From Palsa-851 sp963789735 (GTDB taxonomy: Bacteria; Chloroflexota; Dormibacteria; Aeolococcales; Aeolococcaceae), in assembly GCA_963789735.1 (NCBI GenBank), contig CAWBLV010000006.1, positions 1-64,000 on the forward strand: DNA of 64,000 bases, given 5' to 3'. Below are positions 53,442-62,244 of the stretch, piece after piece. Each line of letters opens with the position of its first letter. Positions within the stretch are counted from its first letter, which is position 1. Under the pieces are notes generated by a model that did not search any database, had not been told where the DNA came from, and saw only the letters and a program-made list of their open reading frames with translations. The translations under genes were made by a program, and so were the position numbers.

Positions 53442-54733
53442 GACAGGCCGTCGTCCGAATAGGTGAACTCAGCGTCGCCAATCAGCACCGTGTCGCCTTC
53501 ACGACACCCCGCAGCCGCGAGCGCAGCATCGATGCCGGCGGCGCGCAGCTTGCGCTGCAGTCGGGCGACGGCCTCGTCGTTCTCGAGATCGATCCGGCCG
53601 ACCATCCGCTCCACGAGCTCGCCGACCACACGAAAGCCGTCGTCCTCACGAACGACATCGTTGGTCACCACCCTCCGCGGGCGGGGCCGGTAGACGCGGT
53701 GAATGCCCGGTGCCGCGGGCCCAGGAGACTCCCGGATCACGCGGCCGGCAAGCTCGGCGGCTGCGAGCAGGAGCTCGCGGCATCCATCGCCTTGCTGCGC
53801 GGAGATCTGGAACGAGCCTGGGAACTCCGCGGCGAGAGTTGCCGCCGCGAGCGCCCCCTCAGGAAGGTCGATCTTGTTGAAGGCGACTACCGATGGCCGT
53901 CCGGCAAGTTCGGGGCTGTACGCCTCGAGTTCGGTCCTCACCGTCGCCAGCGCCTCGCGAGCGGCATCGACACCCGCCGAGGCATCGACGACGTGGACGA
54001 GGGTGCGAGTGCGTTCGAGATGGCGCAGGAACTCGAGGCCGAGACCAGCCCCGTGACTGGCGCCCTCGATGAGCCCGGGGACGTCGGCCAGCACCAGTGT
54101 GTGGCCGCCTTCGAGCTCGGCGACGCCCAGATTCGGATGCAGGGTCGTGAACGGGTATGCGGCGATCTTCGGCTGCGCGCCGGTGAGAGCGGCGAGGAGC
54201 GTCGACTTGCCACCGTTCGGCAACCCGACGAGCCCGATGTCCGCGATGAGCCGCAACTCGAGATGCAGGCGGCGTTTCTGACCGGGGTCGCCCAGCTCGC
54301 CTGCGCGAGGCGCCTGGCGCGTGGCCGTCGCAAAGCGGGTGTTGCCGCGTCCACCTCGCCCGCCGCGCGCCACGAGCGCCACTGCGCCGGGCCGGTCGAG
54401 GTCGCTGATGACAAGGTCGCCCTCGCGGATGATCGTTCCCACCGGCACGTGCAGCGTCAGATCCGCACCCTGGTGCCCCGACCGCTTCCCGCCTCCGCCC
54501 GCCTGGCCATCCTCGGCGTGGAACGCGCGGCGCTCGCGAAAGCCGGAAAGCGTCGTGTCGGTGGAGTCGGCCACGACGAGCACGTCACCACCGCGCCCCC
54601 CGTCACCGCCATCAGGACCGCCATCGGGAACGTACTTCTCGTGGCGGAAGCTGACAGCTCCGCGCCCACCTGATCCCGCCGCGACATCGATATCGACCTC
54701 GTCGATGAAGGGCGAGCCGCGACTGGCCGTGGC
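53438..54733 (-). CDS. obg: GTPase Obg; no ordinary start codon in frame
   Basis: Ribosome-assembly and stress GTPase. Obg fold: FIDEVDIDVAAGSGGRGAVS, HEKYVPDGGPDGGDGGRGGD; G domain with GLPNGGKST, LADVPGLIEGASHGAGLG and FNKIDLPEG; C-terminal OCT domain from RVVTNDVV. The frame is open from the rpmA stop at 54736-54734 onward, but between that stop and FIDE (54709) there is no ATG, GTG or TTG: the codons are GCC ACG GCC AGT CGC GGC TCG CCC. Homologues begin MFIDE. A GTG at 54583 would delete 50 residues of the Obg fold. A rare start (ACG or other) or a base error is likely. Confidence 0.9.
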   Translation of the reverse strand, partial: ATASRGSPFIDEVDIDVAAGSGGRGAVSFRHEKYVPDGGPDGGDGGRGGDVLVVADSTDTTLSGFRERRAFHAEDGQAGGGGKRSGHQGADLTLHVPVGTIIREGDLVISDLDRPGAVALVARGGRGGRGNTRFATATRQAPRAGELGDPGQKRRLHLELRLIADIGLVGLPNGGKSTLLAALTGAQPKIAAYPFTTLHPNLGVAELEGGHTLVLADVPGLIEGASHGAGLGLEFLRHLERTRTLVHVVDASAGVDAAREALATVRTELEAYSPELAGRPSVVAFNKIDLPEGALAAATLAAEFPGSFQISAQQGDGCRELLLAAAELAGRVIRESPGPAAPGIHRVYRPRPRRVVTNDVVREDDGFRVVGELVERMVGRIDLENDEAVARLQRKLRAAGIDAALAAAGCREGDTVLIGDAEFTYSDDGLS

Positions 54734-55051
54734 CTAGCCGGTCGCTGCGACCGGCTCCTCGTCGAGCTCTTCGATCATCTCGCCAACCGAGAAGATCGGC
54801 ATCGCGCGCACGTTGGCGCGCGTCCTGTCGTGGCCGGTGTGATCGTAGGCAACGGTGCCGGTGCGCAATGCGAAGAGCGTGTGGTCGCGACCGACCCCAA
54901 CGTGCTCGCCCGCGAGGATCTTGGTGCCACGCTGGCGCACGAGGATGGTGCCCGCGAGCACGACCTCGCCGGTGTGGCGCTTCACGCCGAGGCGCTTCGC
55001 CTTGGAGTCGCGGCCGTTGCGGGAGCTCCCGCCACCTTTCTTATGCGCCAT
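54734..55051 (-). CDS. rpmA: Ribosomal protein bL27 with C-terminal extension
   Basis: MAHKKGGGSSRNGRDSKAKR is the bL27 N-terminus, which reaches the peptidyl-transferase centre; there is no cleavable Firmicutes-type leader. LAGTILVRQRGTKILAGEHV is the core. About 20 residues (SVGEMIEELDEEPVAATG) extend the usual 85. ATG 55051 lies inside the end of rplU, so the two genes overlap by 11 bases. Confidence 0.93.
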   Translation of the reverse strand: MAHKKGGGSSRNGRDSKAKRLGVKRHTGEVVLAGTILVRQRGTKILAGEHVGVGRDHTLFALRTGTVAYDHTGHDRTRANVRAMPIFSVGEMIEELDEEPVAATG

Positions 55052-55634
55052 CTGCCGCGTCCTTCTTGGGTTTCGGCGTCCGCGCCCGCTTCGGTGCGGC
55101 CGCCTTCTCAACAGGCTTGTCAGCCGCCTCGGCAGCCTCGGCGGCCTCCTCCACTGCGAGCTCAGCTACAGCAACCTCGGCTTCGACCGCCTGAGCCTCT
55201 GCCGCAATCGCCTTGGCTTCGGTTTCCAGCTCCGCCGCCTCTGCGGCCACCGGGTCAGCCTTGGCAGCCTTGGGTGCGGCAGCGCGCTTCGGGGCTGATG
55301 CCTTCGGCTTGGTATCGGCCTTGCCGCGCCCGACCTCGTCGATGAGGAGCTCCGTCAGCTGGCTGCGGTACCCGAGGGTCCGCCGGTGACGCTTCTTGGG
55401 CTTGTAGCTGAAGACACGGATCTTGCGTCCGCGCCGATGTGCGATCACCGTCGCGGTGACCGATGCCTCGACGGGCGATCCCTTGGCAACGTCGGTCTCG
55501 GCGCCATCACCGATCAGGAGTACCGACTCCAGGGTCACGACCGAACCGACCTCGACTGGAATGCGGTCGACGAGGATCCGGTCGCCTGAAGCGACACGGT
55601 ATTGGTGACCGCCGTGTTGAAGGATTGCGTACAT
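55041..55634 (-). CDS. rplU: Ribosomal protein bL21 with long Ala/Glu/Lys-rich C-terminal tail
   Basis: The first about 100 residues are bL21: MYAILQHGGHQYRVASGDR, LLIGDGAETDVAKGSPV and FSYKPKKRHRRTLGYRSQL. The remaining 95 are low-complexity: a basic stretch (KADTKPKASAPKRAAAPKAA), then a helical Ala/Glu run, then a basic end. The domain doubles the usual protein length. It starts the rplU-rpmA-obg-nadD-rsfS run. Confidence 0.92.
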   Translation of the reverse strand: MYAILQHGGHQYRVASGDRILVDRIPVEVGSVVTLESVLLIGDGAETDVAKGSPVEASVTATVIAHRRGRKIRVFSYKPKKRHRRTLGYRSQLTELLIDEVGRGKADTKPKASAPKRAAAPKAAKADPVAAEAAELETEAKAIAAEAQAVEAEVAVAELAVEEAAEAAEAADKPVEKAAAPKRARTPKPKKDAADGA

Positions 55635-55749
55635 GTGCCTCTCTCGCCGGGAGCGGGTTCACTCCACTGAGGAACGCCGGCAAATACCGGGCGCGATACG
55701 CGAGGTTACCACGTGAGCGAGGGATCAGGCCCTCCGCGACACGACCCGG

Positions 55750-56680
55750 CTAGCTGTTGAAGACGCTGACCGGGGCCACCTTGTCGATCTCGACGTGGTC
55801 GCCGGAGGCGTCGGTAACGGAGACCTGGACGGTGTAGACGCCCGTACTGGGGGCGGGGATGCATTGCGCAATGAACTGGATCGTCAGCGTGCCCGGCCCC
55901 AGCGTTGTCTGCGGTGGTAACTCGAATCCGCCATAAAAGACGATGTAGGCGCCCTTCACCGGCTGTATGAGCGACTCCTCCGACGCATTCCCGGCGAAAG
56001 GCTGGATGGTCGACTGATACTCCAGCACCGGCGGGAGGGTCACGAGCACCTCGACGGTGGGCGCGATCCCGGTTCCCTTGTTGGTGACGGTGACCCGATA
56101 GGTCACCTGGCCATCGGGATGGACCGTCGTCGGCCCGACCGATGCCGTGACACCGAGTTCCGGGGCCTCATTGACCTCGACTTGGAGCGGGCGGCTCTGG
56201 ACTGTGTCGCTGAGAGTGTCGTCGACAACCTCCGCCATGAGCGAGTAGGTATTGGGCTGTGCATCGATGGCGACCCCGAAGTCGATCGTCACGTTGGCGT
56301 ATGCCGGCTTCCCGTTCGGCATCGTCGGCGCGGACAGCGACCACACGCCCCAGTGCGGGTTCGACACGCCGACGAGCGCGTCCTGAGGCGTCGTGTTCGC
56401 GGCGCCGCTGGAGGTGATCAGGTTGGTCGAACTCGAACTCGAACGACGAAGGCATGACCGCGTTGACCACAACGCCAGAAGCGTTACCGGGCCCCAGGTT
56501 CTGCACCTCTGCCTGAAAATCGGCGTCAGTCGCCCCGGGTGTATACGAGGCCCCGAACAGCGAGGTCAATGTGATGGAGAGTTGCGCTGTCTCCGAGCTA
56601 CACGAGGTGATGAACAGCACGACCGGGGCCAGGAGCGAGAGGGCAAGGATGCCCGTCAGGTGCGACGCCAGAGCCCGCAC
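55750..56680 (-). CDS. Lipoprotein with DUF11/CARDB-like domain, frameshift at a hexamer repeat
   Basis: ATG 56680. The signal ends with the lipobox ITSC (LFITSCSS), so it is a secreted lipoprotein. Two immunoglobulin-like repeats follow: AEVQNLGPGNASGVVV, and in the second frame YRVTVTNKGTGIAPTVEVLV, typical of DUF11/CARDB adhesive domains. The frame changes in a 3x tcgaac repeat at about 56428-56445, from SSFEFEFD to the TNLITSSGA part. About 310 residues. Probable surface-exposed protein of unknown partner. Confidence 0.65.
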
Positions 56681-56700
56681 CCGTCCGCTCCTCGAAACGG

Positions 56701-57360
56701 TCAGACCCTGCTGGCGGTACGAAGCGGCGCAAGCGGGCGCCGCTGCCGCGTCGCGGTCAGCATGATGTCGGTGGTCCGAGGCAGGGGATCGGGGTAGCCG
56801 ATCTCACCGAGCAGGCGCAGCGCCAGGCCGACGTCAAGCCCGATCACCGTGTCTATCCTGCCGGCCACGGCCTCGACGAAATCAGAGCCGCCGCCCTGGA
56901 TCGCATAGGCGCCGGCCCGATCGAGGGGCTCGCCGGAAGCGACGTACATGTCAAGCGCGTCGTCGCTGAAGTCGCAGAACTTGACCGCCGAGCGGCTCAC
57001 ACCGAGCGCCTCGTGGTCACTCTCGGTGCACATCGCGCAGACGCCGGTGAGCACGGTGTGGCGCTTGCCACGCAGATCGTTGAGCATCTCGCGAGCCATC
57101 TCGGGCGTGCGCGGCTTGCCAAGCGGTCCATGAGGGCCGACCACGATCGTGTCCGCGCTGAGGACGTACGTGCCGGCGCTGACGAGCTTGCTCACCGCAA
57201 CCGCCTTCTGGCGGGCGACCAGCTGCACGGCCAGCTCGGCGCTGACTCCCGCGGGGAGCGCAACGTCCTCAGGCGGCTCCATAATCCGGAAACGGATCCC
57301 GGCCCGGGTCAGCAGCTCGCGCCGGCGAGGCGACCGGGAGGCGAGGACGATTCCAATCAC
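56701..57360 (-). CDS. maf: Maf-like nucleoside triphosphate pyrophosphatase
   Basis: Hydrolyses non-canonical dTTP/UTP-type nucleotides. LASRSPRRRELLTRAGI is the Maf start; LSADTIVVGPHGPLGKP and RTPEMAREMLNDLRGKRHTV carry the conserved active-site residues; AGAYAIQGGGSDFVEAVAG completes the fold. 219 residues from GTG 57360. Confidence 0.9.
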   Translation of the reverse strand: MIGIVLASRSPRRRELLTRAGIRFRIMEPPEDVALPAGVSAELAVQLVARQKAVAVSKLVSAGTYVLSADTIVVGPHGPLGKPRTPEMAREMLNDLRGKRHTVLTGVCAMCTESDHEALGVSRSAVKFCDFSDDALDMYVASGEPLDRAGAYAIQGGGSDFVEAVAGRIDTVIGLDVGLALRLLGEIGYPDPLPRTTDIMLTATRQRRPLAPLRTASRV

Positions 57361-57471
57361 GTGGCGTTCACGCGCGCAACAGCCGCATCGAAATCTCGCG
57401 CCAACTCACATCTCATGCTAGCACCGCGACGCCGCCCCGAGTTGATGCCGTCGGCGTTCACGCACAAGGCT

Positions 57472-58209
57472 TTATGGCCGTGCCGCGACCACTGCGATGA
57501 CTGATGCGGCGACCGAACACAGCCAGGCGATGGCAACCACCGGAGCCGCCTCTCCCTGCGTCATGGCACGGCCAATCCGCAACAGGAGCGCGTAGACGGC
57601 CGTTGACGCAACAATCCCGAGAACCCAGAGCGGCCCGAGCGGCCACTGCTGCCCCGGCGGGATCACGATCGCGAGCACGACCTCAAGCGATGCCGCGACC
57701 ACGATGGCCCTGGCCACCACGGAGGCGTGCGAGCACTGCGGCTTGACCACGATCGGCAACGCCACCAGCACCGCGATCACGGTGAGGATGCGAGCAGCGT
57801 CCGCGGCGCCCCCCGTCGCGGCTGCGATATCGGTGCTCGAGAACGACGTTGCCCCAAGCCCCATAAGGATAATGGCGATCCCGCCAAAGGTGACAAGAAC
57901 ACGCCGTCGCCGCGACCATGGCTCGGGTGCGACGAGCGCCCCGGCGACGACGACGAGGAGCACAGCCGCGATGAGGTTCGGGGTCGCGCCTCCGTCCGGC
58001 GGCAGCGAGGCGGCCGGCGTTCCCGGCAGCGGTGCCATGGCCGCGGCGACGACGGCTGCGGCGACGGCCGCCAGACCGCGAATATCGAGCGCCGCACCCC
58101 GAGGAAGCCCGGCGCCGCGGGACGTGATCCATGCCAGCGAAGCAAGGAACAGGCCGCCCGGATACACGGCCAGCGCCACCACCTCGAGGAGCAGTCCGAG
58201 TGGATCCAT
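57472..58209 (-). CDS. Membrane subunit of a complex-I-like module (HyfC/NuoH-like, tentative)
   Basis: 245 residues, about seven helices, MDPLGLLLEVVALAVYPGGL at the start. It ends a four-gene membrane-protein run (61769 to 57472) in which the other members resemble complex-I or hydrogenase-4 antiporter subunits. The N-terminus (VYPGGLFLASLAW) fits HyfC or a NuoH fragment, but conserved glutamates of NuoH are not obvious. Tentative assignment by position. Confidence 0.45.
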   Translation of the reverse strand: MDPLGLLLEVVALAVYPGGLFLASLAWITSRGAGLPRGAALDIRGLAAVAAAVVAAAMAPLPGTPAASLPPDGGATPNLIAAVLLVVVAGALVAPEPWSRRRRVLVTFGGIAIILMGLGATSFSSTDIAAATGGAADAARILTVIAVLVALPIVVKPQCSHASVVARAIVVAASLEVVLAIVIPPGQQWPLGPLWVLGIVASTAVYALLLRIGRAMTQGEAAPVVAIAWLCSVAASVIAVVAARP

Positions 58210-58213
58210 CGCC

Positions 58214-59458
58214 TCAGTGCCCGAACACGAATCCGGCGAGCGACTGCGGCGCAAGGCCGACGGCGACGCCGATGGCGACCAGCAGCCAGGCCGCGAGCTC
58301 CGGGACGCGCATTCGCAACGCGTGGTCGCGAGCGAGGCGTATCCCCGTCGAGCACGCCATGACCGAGGCGATGAAGATGGCTCCCATCGCGATCACCGCG
58401 GCAATCGTCGATCCGATGTTTCCCGCGGCGAGCGCTTCGAGGATGAGCAGACGCCCCCAGAACGTCGGCGAAGGCGGCACGCCGCTGAGGAGCGCCCAGG
58501 CAACCCGGCGAGGCCAGCGCAGTCCGGCATCCTCCGATCGCAACAGGATCGGCGCGAGCGTCAGGTGGGTGACCAGGATGATCAGCGCCCCGGTCAGCGC
58601 CGGCGAGACCGGCGCCCCCTCCACGGCGGCGACGCAGAGCGCGATGTCCGCCATGAAGACGCGGCCGTAGCGCATGGCGGGCCGGCCACGGATTGCCCAG
58701 AGGCCTCCCCAGACGGCACTTCCCAGCCCGATGATCAGCAGGACGTGCTCGTAGACGGGTGTCCCCGCGCCGAGGTTTCCGCCGGGAATCCGCTCGGCGA
58801 TGATGAGGACGACGGGCACGAGGAGTACGAGCCAGGGCGCAATGTCGGCGGGCTTGAGCGCGCCGATCAGCCCTGCCGCCCAACCTCCCAGGGGATATAC
58901 GGCGAGGAGCGAGGCAATGCCCGTTGCGAGCAGGACTCCCACGACCACAGGGCGGGCCCCGGTCGTGAACCCGGTGAGCGGCAGGAATGGCGAGGCCGCC
59001 ACGAGCGCGGCGGTCCCGGTTCCCGCCACGCGGCCCGCCGTAAGCGTTGCCTTTCCCGGCGAGAGGTCGATCCAGCGGAGGACGAGCGTCGCGATCGCCG
59101 CGCCGATCGCCACCGCGGTGACGAGCGGGTCGTTGCTCGCCATCGCGATCGTGGCAGCAGCGCCCACAACGCCGATCGCCCGCCCCGCTGACACGTCGAT
59201 CGAGGGCTGGAGGATCAGCACCAGCGCAAGCGAGATACCGGCGGCCACGAGCACCCCCTGGCCGGTCCTGTCGAGCCCCGTGATGCCGGTGAGTCCACCG
59301 AGCGGAACTGCGGCGGTCGAGGTTCGCGTGGCCAGCAGCGTCACCGCTGCCCCCGCCAGCGGGACCAGCGCCACCAGCCGGGCAGTGCGCCTGCGGAGGA
59401 ACGCCGACGACACGAGGCCAAGCCCGAGCCACACGCCGGCGATGACGAAGGGATTCAT
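58214..59458 (-). CDS. Complex-I-like antiporter subunit (NuoN/HyfF type), diverged
   Basis: 414 residues, about 13 helices. Landmarks of the NuoL/M/N family are weak but in order: AVWGGLWAIRGRPAMRYGRV (equivalent to the helix-7/8 region), then LTGALIILVTHLTLAPILLR and ALLSGVPPSPTFWGRLLILE (family: SLAGLPPxxGFxGK, with the lysine as arginine). ATG 59458 overlaps the upstream stop. No peripheral NADH or hydrogenase subunit is near. Confidence 0.6.
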   Translation of the reverse strand: MNPFVIAGVWLGLGLVSSAFLRRRTARLVALVPLAGAAVTLLATRTSTAAVPLGGLTGITGLDRTGQGVLVAAGISLALVLILQPSIDVSAGRAIGVVGAAATIAMASNDPLVTAVAIGAAIATLVLRWIDLSPGKATLTAGRVAGTGTAALVAASPFLPLTGFTTGARPVVVGVLLATGIASLLAVYPLGGWAAGLIGALKPADIAPWLVLLVPVVLIIAERIPGGNLGAGTPVYEHVLLIIGLGSAVWGGLWAIRGRPAMRYGRVFMADIALCVAAVEGAPVSPALTGALIILVTHLTLAPILLRSEDAGLRWPRRVAWALLSGVPPSPTFWGRLLILEALAAGNIGSTIAAVIAMGAIFIASVMACSTGIRLARDHALRMRVPELAAWLLVAIGVAVGLAPQSLAGFVFGH

Positions 59459-60096
59459 GCGTCGACCACGTTCGCCGGCCCGCGCGAGCTCCGCCCGTTG
59501 AGCCACCCGGCGAGCAACGCCGCGAGCGGAGCGGCAGCACACGCCAGCACCCCGCCTGGAAAGGAGTCGGTGCCGCTCCGGAGCAACCACGCGGTCCCGG
59601 TCGCAATCCCGATCATCGCCACCGCGACGCCCAGGTCCTCGACAGTCCTCGCGACCAGGAGCCGGATCACGCCGCACGTCCATGCGTAGGCGATCGGGAA
59701 GAGCAGGCCACCCACCGTCGCGATCTGCCCGATCGGGACGTTGAAGCTCACCCACGAGGCGACCGGAATCGCAAGCGCCGCTCCAAACGCGCGGCTGCTC
59801 CGAGGCCCGAAGAGGCGGTCCGCCGGCGAGAAGGCGGGAATGGTCGGGTCCAGCCGTGAAAGCCAGGGAAGGACCCGCCCGCCGAGCCAGCCGGCCCAGG
59901 CGAGCAGCACCGCCGCGACGGCGCAACCGCCGAGCACGAGCGCGCCCGGAGCGCCAACGAATGTCGCCGCTGTGGGCGCGAGCCCGGCCGCCAGGAATGC
60001 GACGGCAATTGCGACCGCGCGCCTGCCGTCGACCATCATCGCGACCACGACGGCGATGACCCCGGCAGCCGACAGCAGCGGGGCAGAAACCGCCAT
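59455..60096 (-). CDS. Membrane protein of the complex-I-like module (small subunit)
   Basis: 214 residues, six or seven helices, MAVSAPLLSAAGVIAVVVAM at the start. It lies between two antiporter-like genes with overlapping start-stop codons on both sides, as small HyfE- or NuoK/J-like subunits do. RLDPTIPAFSPADRLFGPRS is an internal polar loop. The family is not recognised directly. Confidence 0.5.
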   Translation of the reverse strand: MAVSAPLLSAAGVIAVVVAMMVDGRRAVAIAVAFLAAGLAPTAATFVGAPGALVLGGCAVAAVLLAWAGWLGGRVLPWLSRLDPTIPAFSPADRLFGPRSSRAFGAALAIPVASWVSFNVPIGQIATVGGLLFPIAYAWTCGVIRLLVARTVEDLGVAVAMIGIATGTAWLLRSGTDSFPGGVLACAAAPLAALLAGWLNGRSSRGPANVVDA

Positions 60097-61769
60097 CAGT
60101 GAATGAACTGGGTCAGCACGAGGCCGAGGACCGCTCCCCCGAAGACCACGACGAGCTGCGGTTGCACCTGCAGCCACTCATCCACCTGACGCAGCCATGC
60201 ACTCGCCCGCATCGCAGGCGGCCGGAGCGTCCGGGCGACGGCGAGGCCGGCGAGGCGAGGACGGTCCGGCGCCGGCTCGTCCCGCGGAGATCGCAACGAC
60301 GTCAGCGACCACTCGGCAAGCGTGGCGAATGCCCAGACGCCGGCTGCGACGATCAGGAACGCCACGACGATGTAGCCGCCCGACCAGTCGCCTGCGTCCG
60401 TCCGGATCGCGCCAACCCCAAGTGGTTCCGTGACCCCTCCTGAGTCCAGCGCGGTGAGGACCGAGGTCGCGATCGTGCCTGGCACGAGCGCGGCGGCGAC
60501 CGACAGGACCGCGGCCAGCAGCGCGAGCATCGACACAGGGCGCTCGCGAGCGATACCGGCCACAGGCGCGAGGACTCGCGCCGCCACGCGAACCGAAGCA
60601 GCCGCGCCGAGGAGACCCGCGGCGCCGACGGCGGCAAGGAGCGCTGCCCCCGGCCTGCCGATCGAGACGATTGCCGAGAGCTCGAGGATGAGCGCCGTGA
60701 TCCCGAACCCGACCGGGAGCGATCCGGCGGCGCCGAGCGCGAACGCCGCGAGCACTCTGCCGGAGCGGCCACGGCCGACGTGCTCCCAGGCGGGCGTGAG
60801 GGCTGTCACCAGCATCACAGCGCAGATGCCGGCCGCGATCGCGGTGCCGGCCCCTGCTCCCGAGATGCCGGTGAGGGCGATGACCGGCGCCGCGGCGCTG
60901 ATGCAGAAGGCCCGACCCGCGACGACCGGTACCGAGGCATGTCGAAGCGCAACAGCCACAGCAACGACGGCAGCGAGTCCGCCGGCAACCGCAAGCCCGA
61001 TTGCGATCTGCTCGGGCAGCGGTCCCGCCGCGACCTCGCGCAGCCGTAGCAGCACGATCGCACCGCACGGGATGGCGCTTGTGGTGGCCCACGCCGCTGT
61101 CGGCGTCCGGCTCCCACGAACGGGGACCACCGCCGGCGCGAGCAGGCGCATCACGCCCGCAACGGCCCATGGGCCGGCAACGGTGGCCACCATCGCATCC
61201 GACGGAATCACGGCGAAGTCGGTGGTTCCCGCAACGCTCAGCAACTGCACCGCTGCAACCACCAGGCCGAGTGACGCGAGGTGTTCGATGCCGATCGCGA
61301 CAAGACCGCCCCGGCCGGGCCGGCCGCGGGCCGCGCTGGTCATGAGCAGCGTCCCGACGCCCGCAATCTCGACGCCGCCGGCGAGCATCACCATGTTGCC
61401 GGCGAGCGCCGCGAGCGTGGTTCCGGCAACGCAGACGAGCAGGGCGCTCACCTCGCGAGTGCGCCGATCGGCATCCAGCAGGAGGAGCAACCCCGCGGAC
61501 GCCGCCGCAAGTCCCAGCGTGGCGCCGGGGAGATCCAATCGCAGCAGATAGGTGATCCCGGTGACCGGTGTCCCCAGCGAGGTCTCGATGCCGCCGGTGC
61601 CGTTGAGGAACGCGGTCTCCACGGCCATCAGCGTGATCGTCGCGGCGATACCGATTCCCGCGATGATCCGTGCGGCCAGCGCCTGCCGAGGCCCGAGTGC
61701 GAAGACGACGATCGCCGCCGCCACGAGCGGGGCGGGTATCAGCGCCAGCTGGAGCCCACCGCCCAGCAT
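60096..61769 (-). CDS. Complex-I-like antiporter subunit (NuoL/HyfB type), diverged
   Basis: 557 residues, about 15 helices. The helix-5 glutamate region is kept: VMLAGGVEIAGVGTLLM (family: LFxxWExxxLxSY). The helix-7 lysine region reads AGVMRLLAPAVVPVRGSRTP, with Arg for the proton-path Lys. The following PTPVSALIHAATM motif is only TPTAAWATTSAIPCGA, lacking its His. Such changes suggest altered or lost proton pumping. ATG 61769, stop overlapping the next start. Confidence 0.6.
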   Translation of the reverse strand: MLGGGLQLALIPAPLVAAAIVVFALGPRQALAARIIAGIGIAATITLMAVETAFLNGTGGIETSLGTPVTGITYLLRLDLPGATLGLAAASAGLLLLLDADRRTREVSALLVCVAGTTLAALAGNMVMLAGGVEIAGVGTLLMTSAARGRPGRGGLVAIGIEHLASLGLVVAAVQLLSVAGTTDFAVIPSDAMVATVAGPWAVAGVMRLLAPAVVPVRGSRTPTAAWATTSAIPCGAIVLLRLREVAAGPLPEQIAIGLAVAGGLAAVVAVAVALRHASVPVVAGRAFCISAAAPVIALTGISGAGAGTAIAAGICAVMLVTALTPAWEHVGRGRSGRVLAAFALGAAGSLPVGFGITALILELSAIVSIGRPGAALLAAVGAAGLLGAAASVRVAARVLAPVAGIARERPVSMLALLAAVLSVAAALVPGTIATSVLTALDSGGVTEPLGVGAIRTDAGDWSGGYIVVAFLIVAAGVWAFATLAEWSLTSLRSPRDEPAPDRPRLAGLAVARTLRPPAMRASAWLRQVDEWLQVQPQLVVVFGGAVLGLVLTQFIH

Positions 61770-61776
61770 CGTGCTG

Positions 61777-62244
61777 CTACCTCCCGGTACGGGCCAGCGC
61801 CGGCGCTCCGACCTCTGTGGCGCAGTACGGGCAGACCCCCCAGCCGAGGCGCAGGCTGCGGTCGCACCCGGTGCACCGCCGGGCAAACTGGGTCCGGCAG
61901 TACGGGCAGAGAATGAACTCCTGCTCGATCTCGCGTCCGCACGTGGGGCACGGCCGCGTCGGGATGCCCTCGGCCGGCGGCTCGAGCAGCACCTGCTCCT
62001 CGATGGCGAGCGACCGCACCTGCTCCATGGTCAGCGGCGGGCGGACCATGAAGTAGATCAGTGCCCCGAGGAATGGGGGCACGAAGCCGAGCAGCATCGC
62101 GAACAGCGTGAAGCCGGGCGACGTGGTGCGCCGGCGCGCGTCGCGGACGACATAGAAGGCCAGTGCGAGCCAGAGCACCACGAGGTAGGCGACGACGATC
62201 ACCACCACGAGGGTGAGCAGCGTCCCAATGTCAACCAGCAGCAT
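61777..62244 (-). CDS. Membrane protein with double zinc ribbon
   Basis: 156 residues. Two helices at the N-terminus (TLLTLVVVIVVAYLVVLWLA and GFTLFAMLLGFVPPFLGALI) lead to a linker and a C-terminal double zinc ribbon: CPTCGREIEQEFILCPYC, then CTGCDRSLRLGWGVCPYC. A cytoplasmic metal-binding tail of unknown partner. The start overlaps the valS end by 14 bases and it leads directly into the antiporter-like genes, so it is probably part of that operon. Confidence 0.7.
   Translation of the reverse strand: MLLVDIGTLLTLVVVIVVAYLVVLWLALAFYVVRDARRRTTSPGFTLFAMLLGFVPPFLGALIYFMVRPPLTMEQVRSLAIEEQVLLEPPAEGIPTRPCPTCGREIEQEFILCPYCRTQFARRCTGCDRSLRLGWGVCPYCATEVGAPALARTGR

Noticed and set aside
57704..60106. 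Long plus-strand frames across the complex-I-like genes
   Set aside because: Low-complexity Arg/Ala/Thr-rich shadow translations; the minus-strand frames have regular helices and overlapping start-stop codons.
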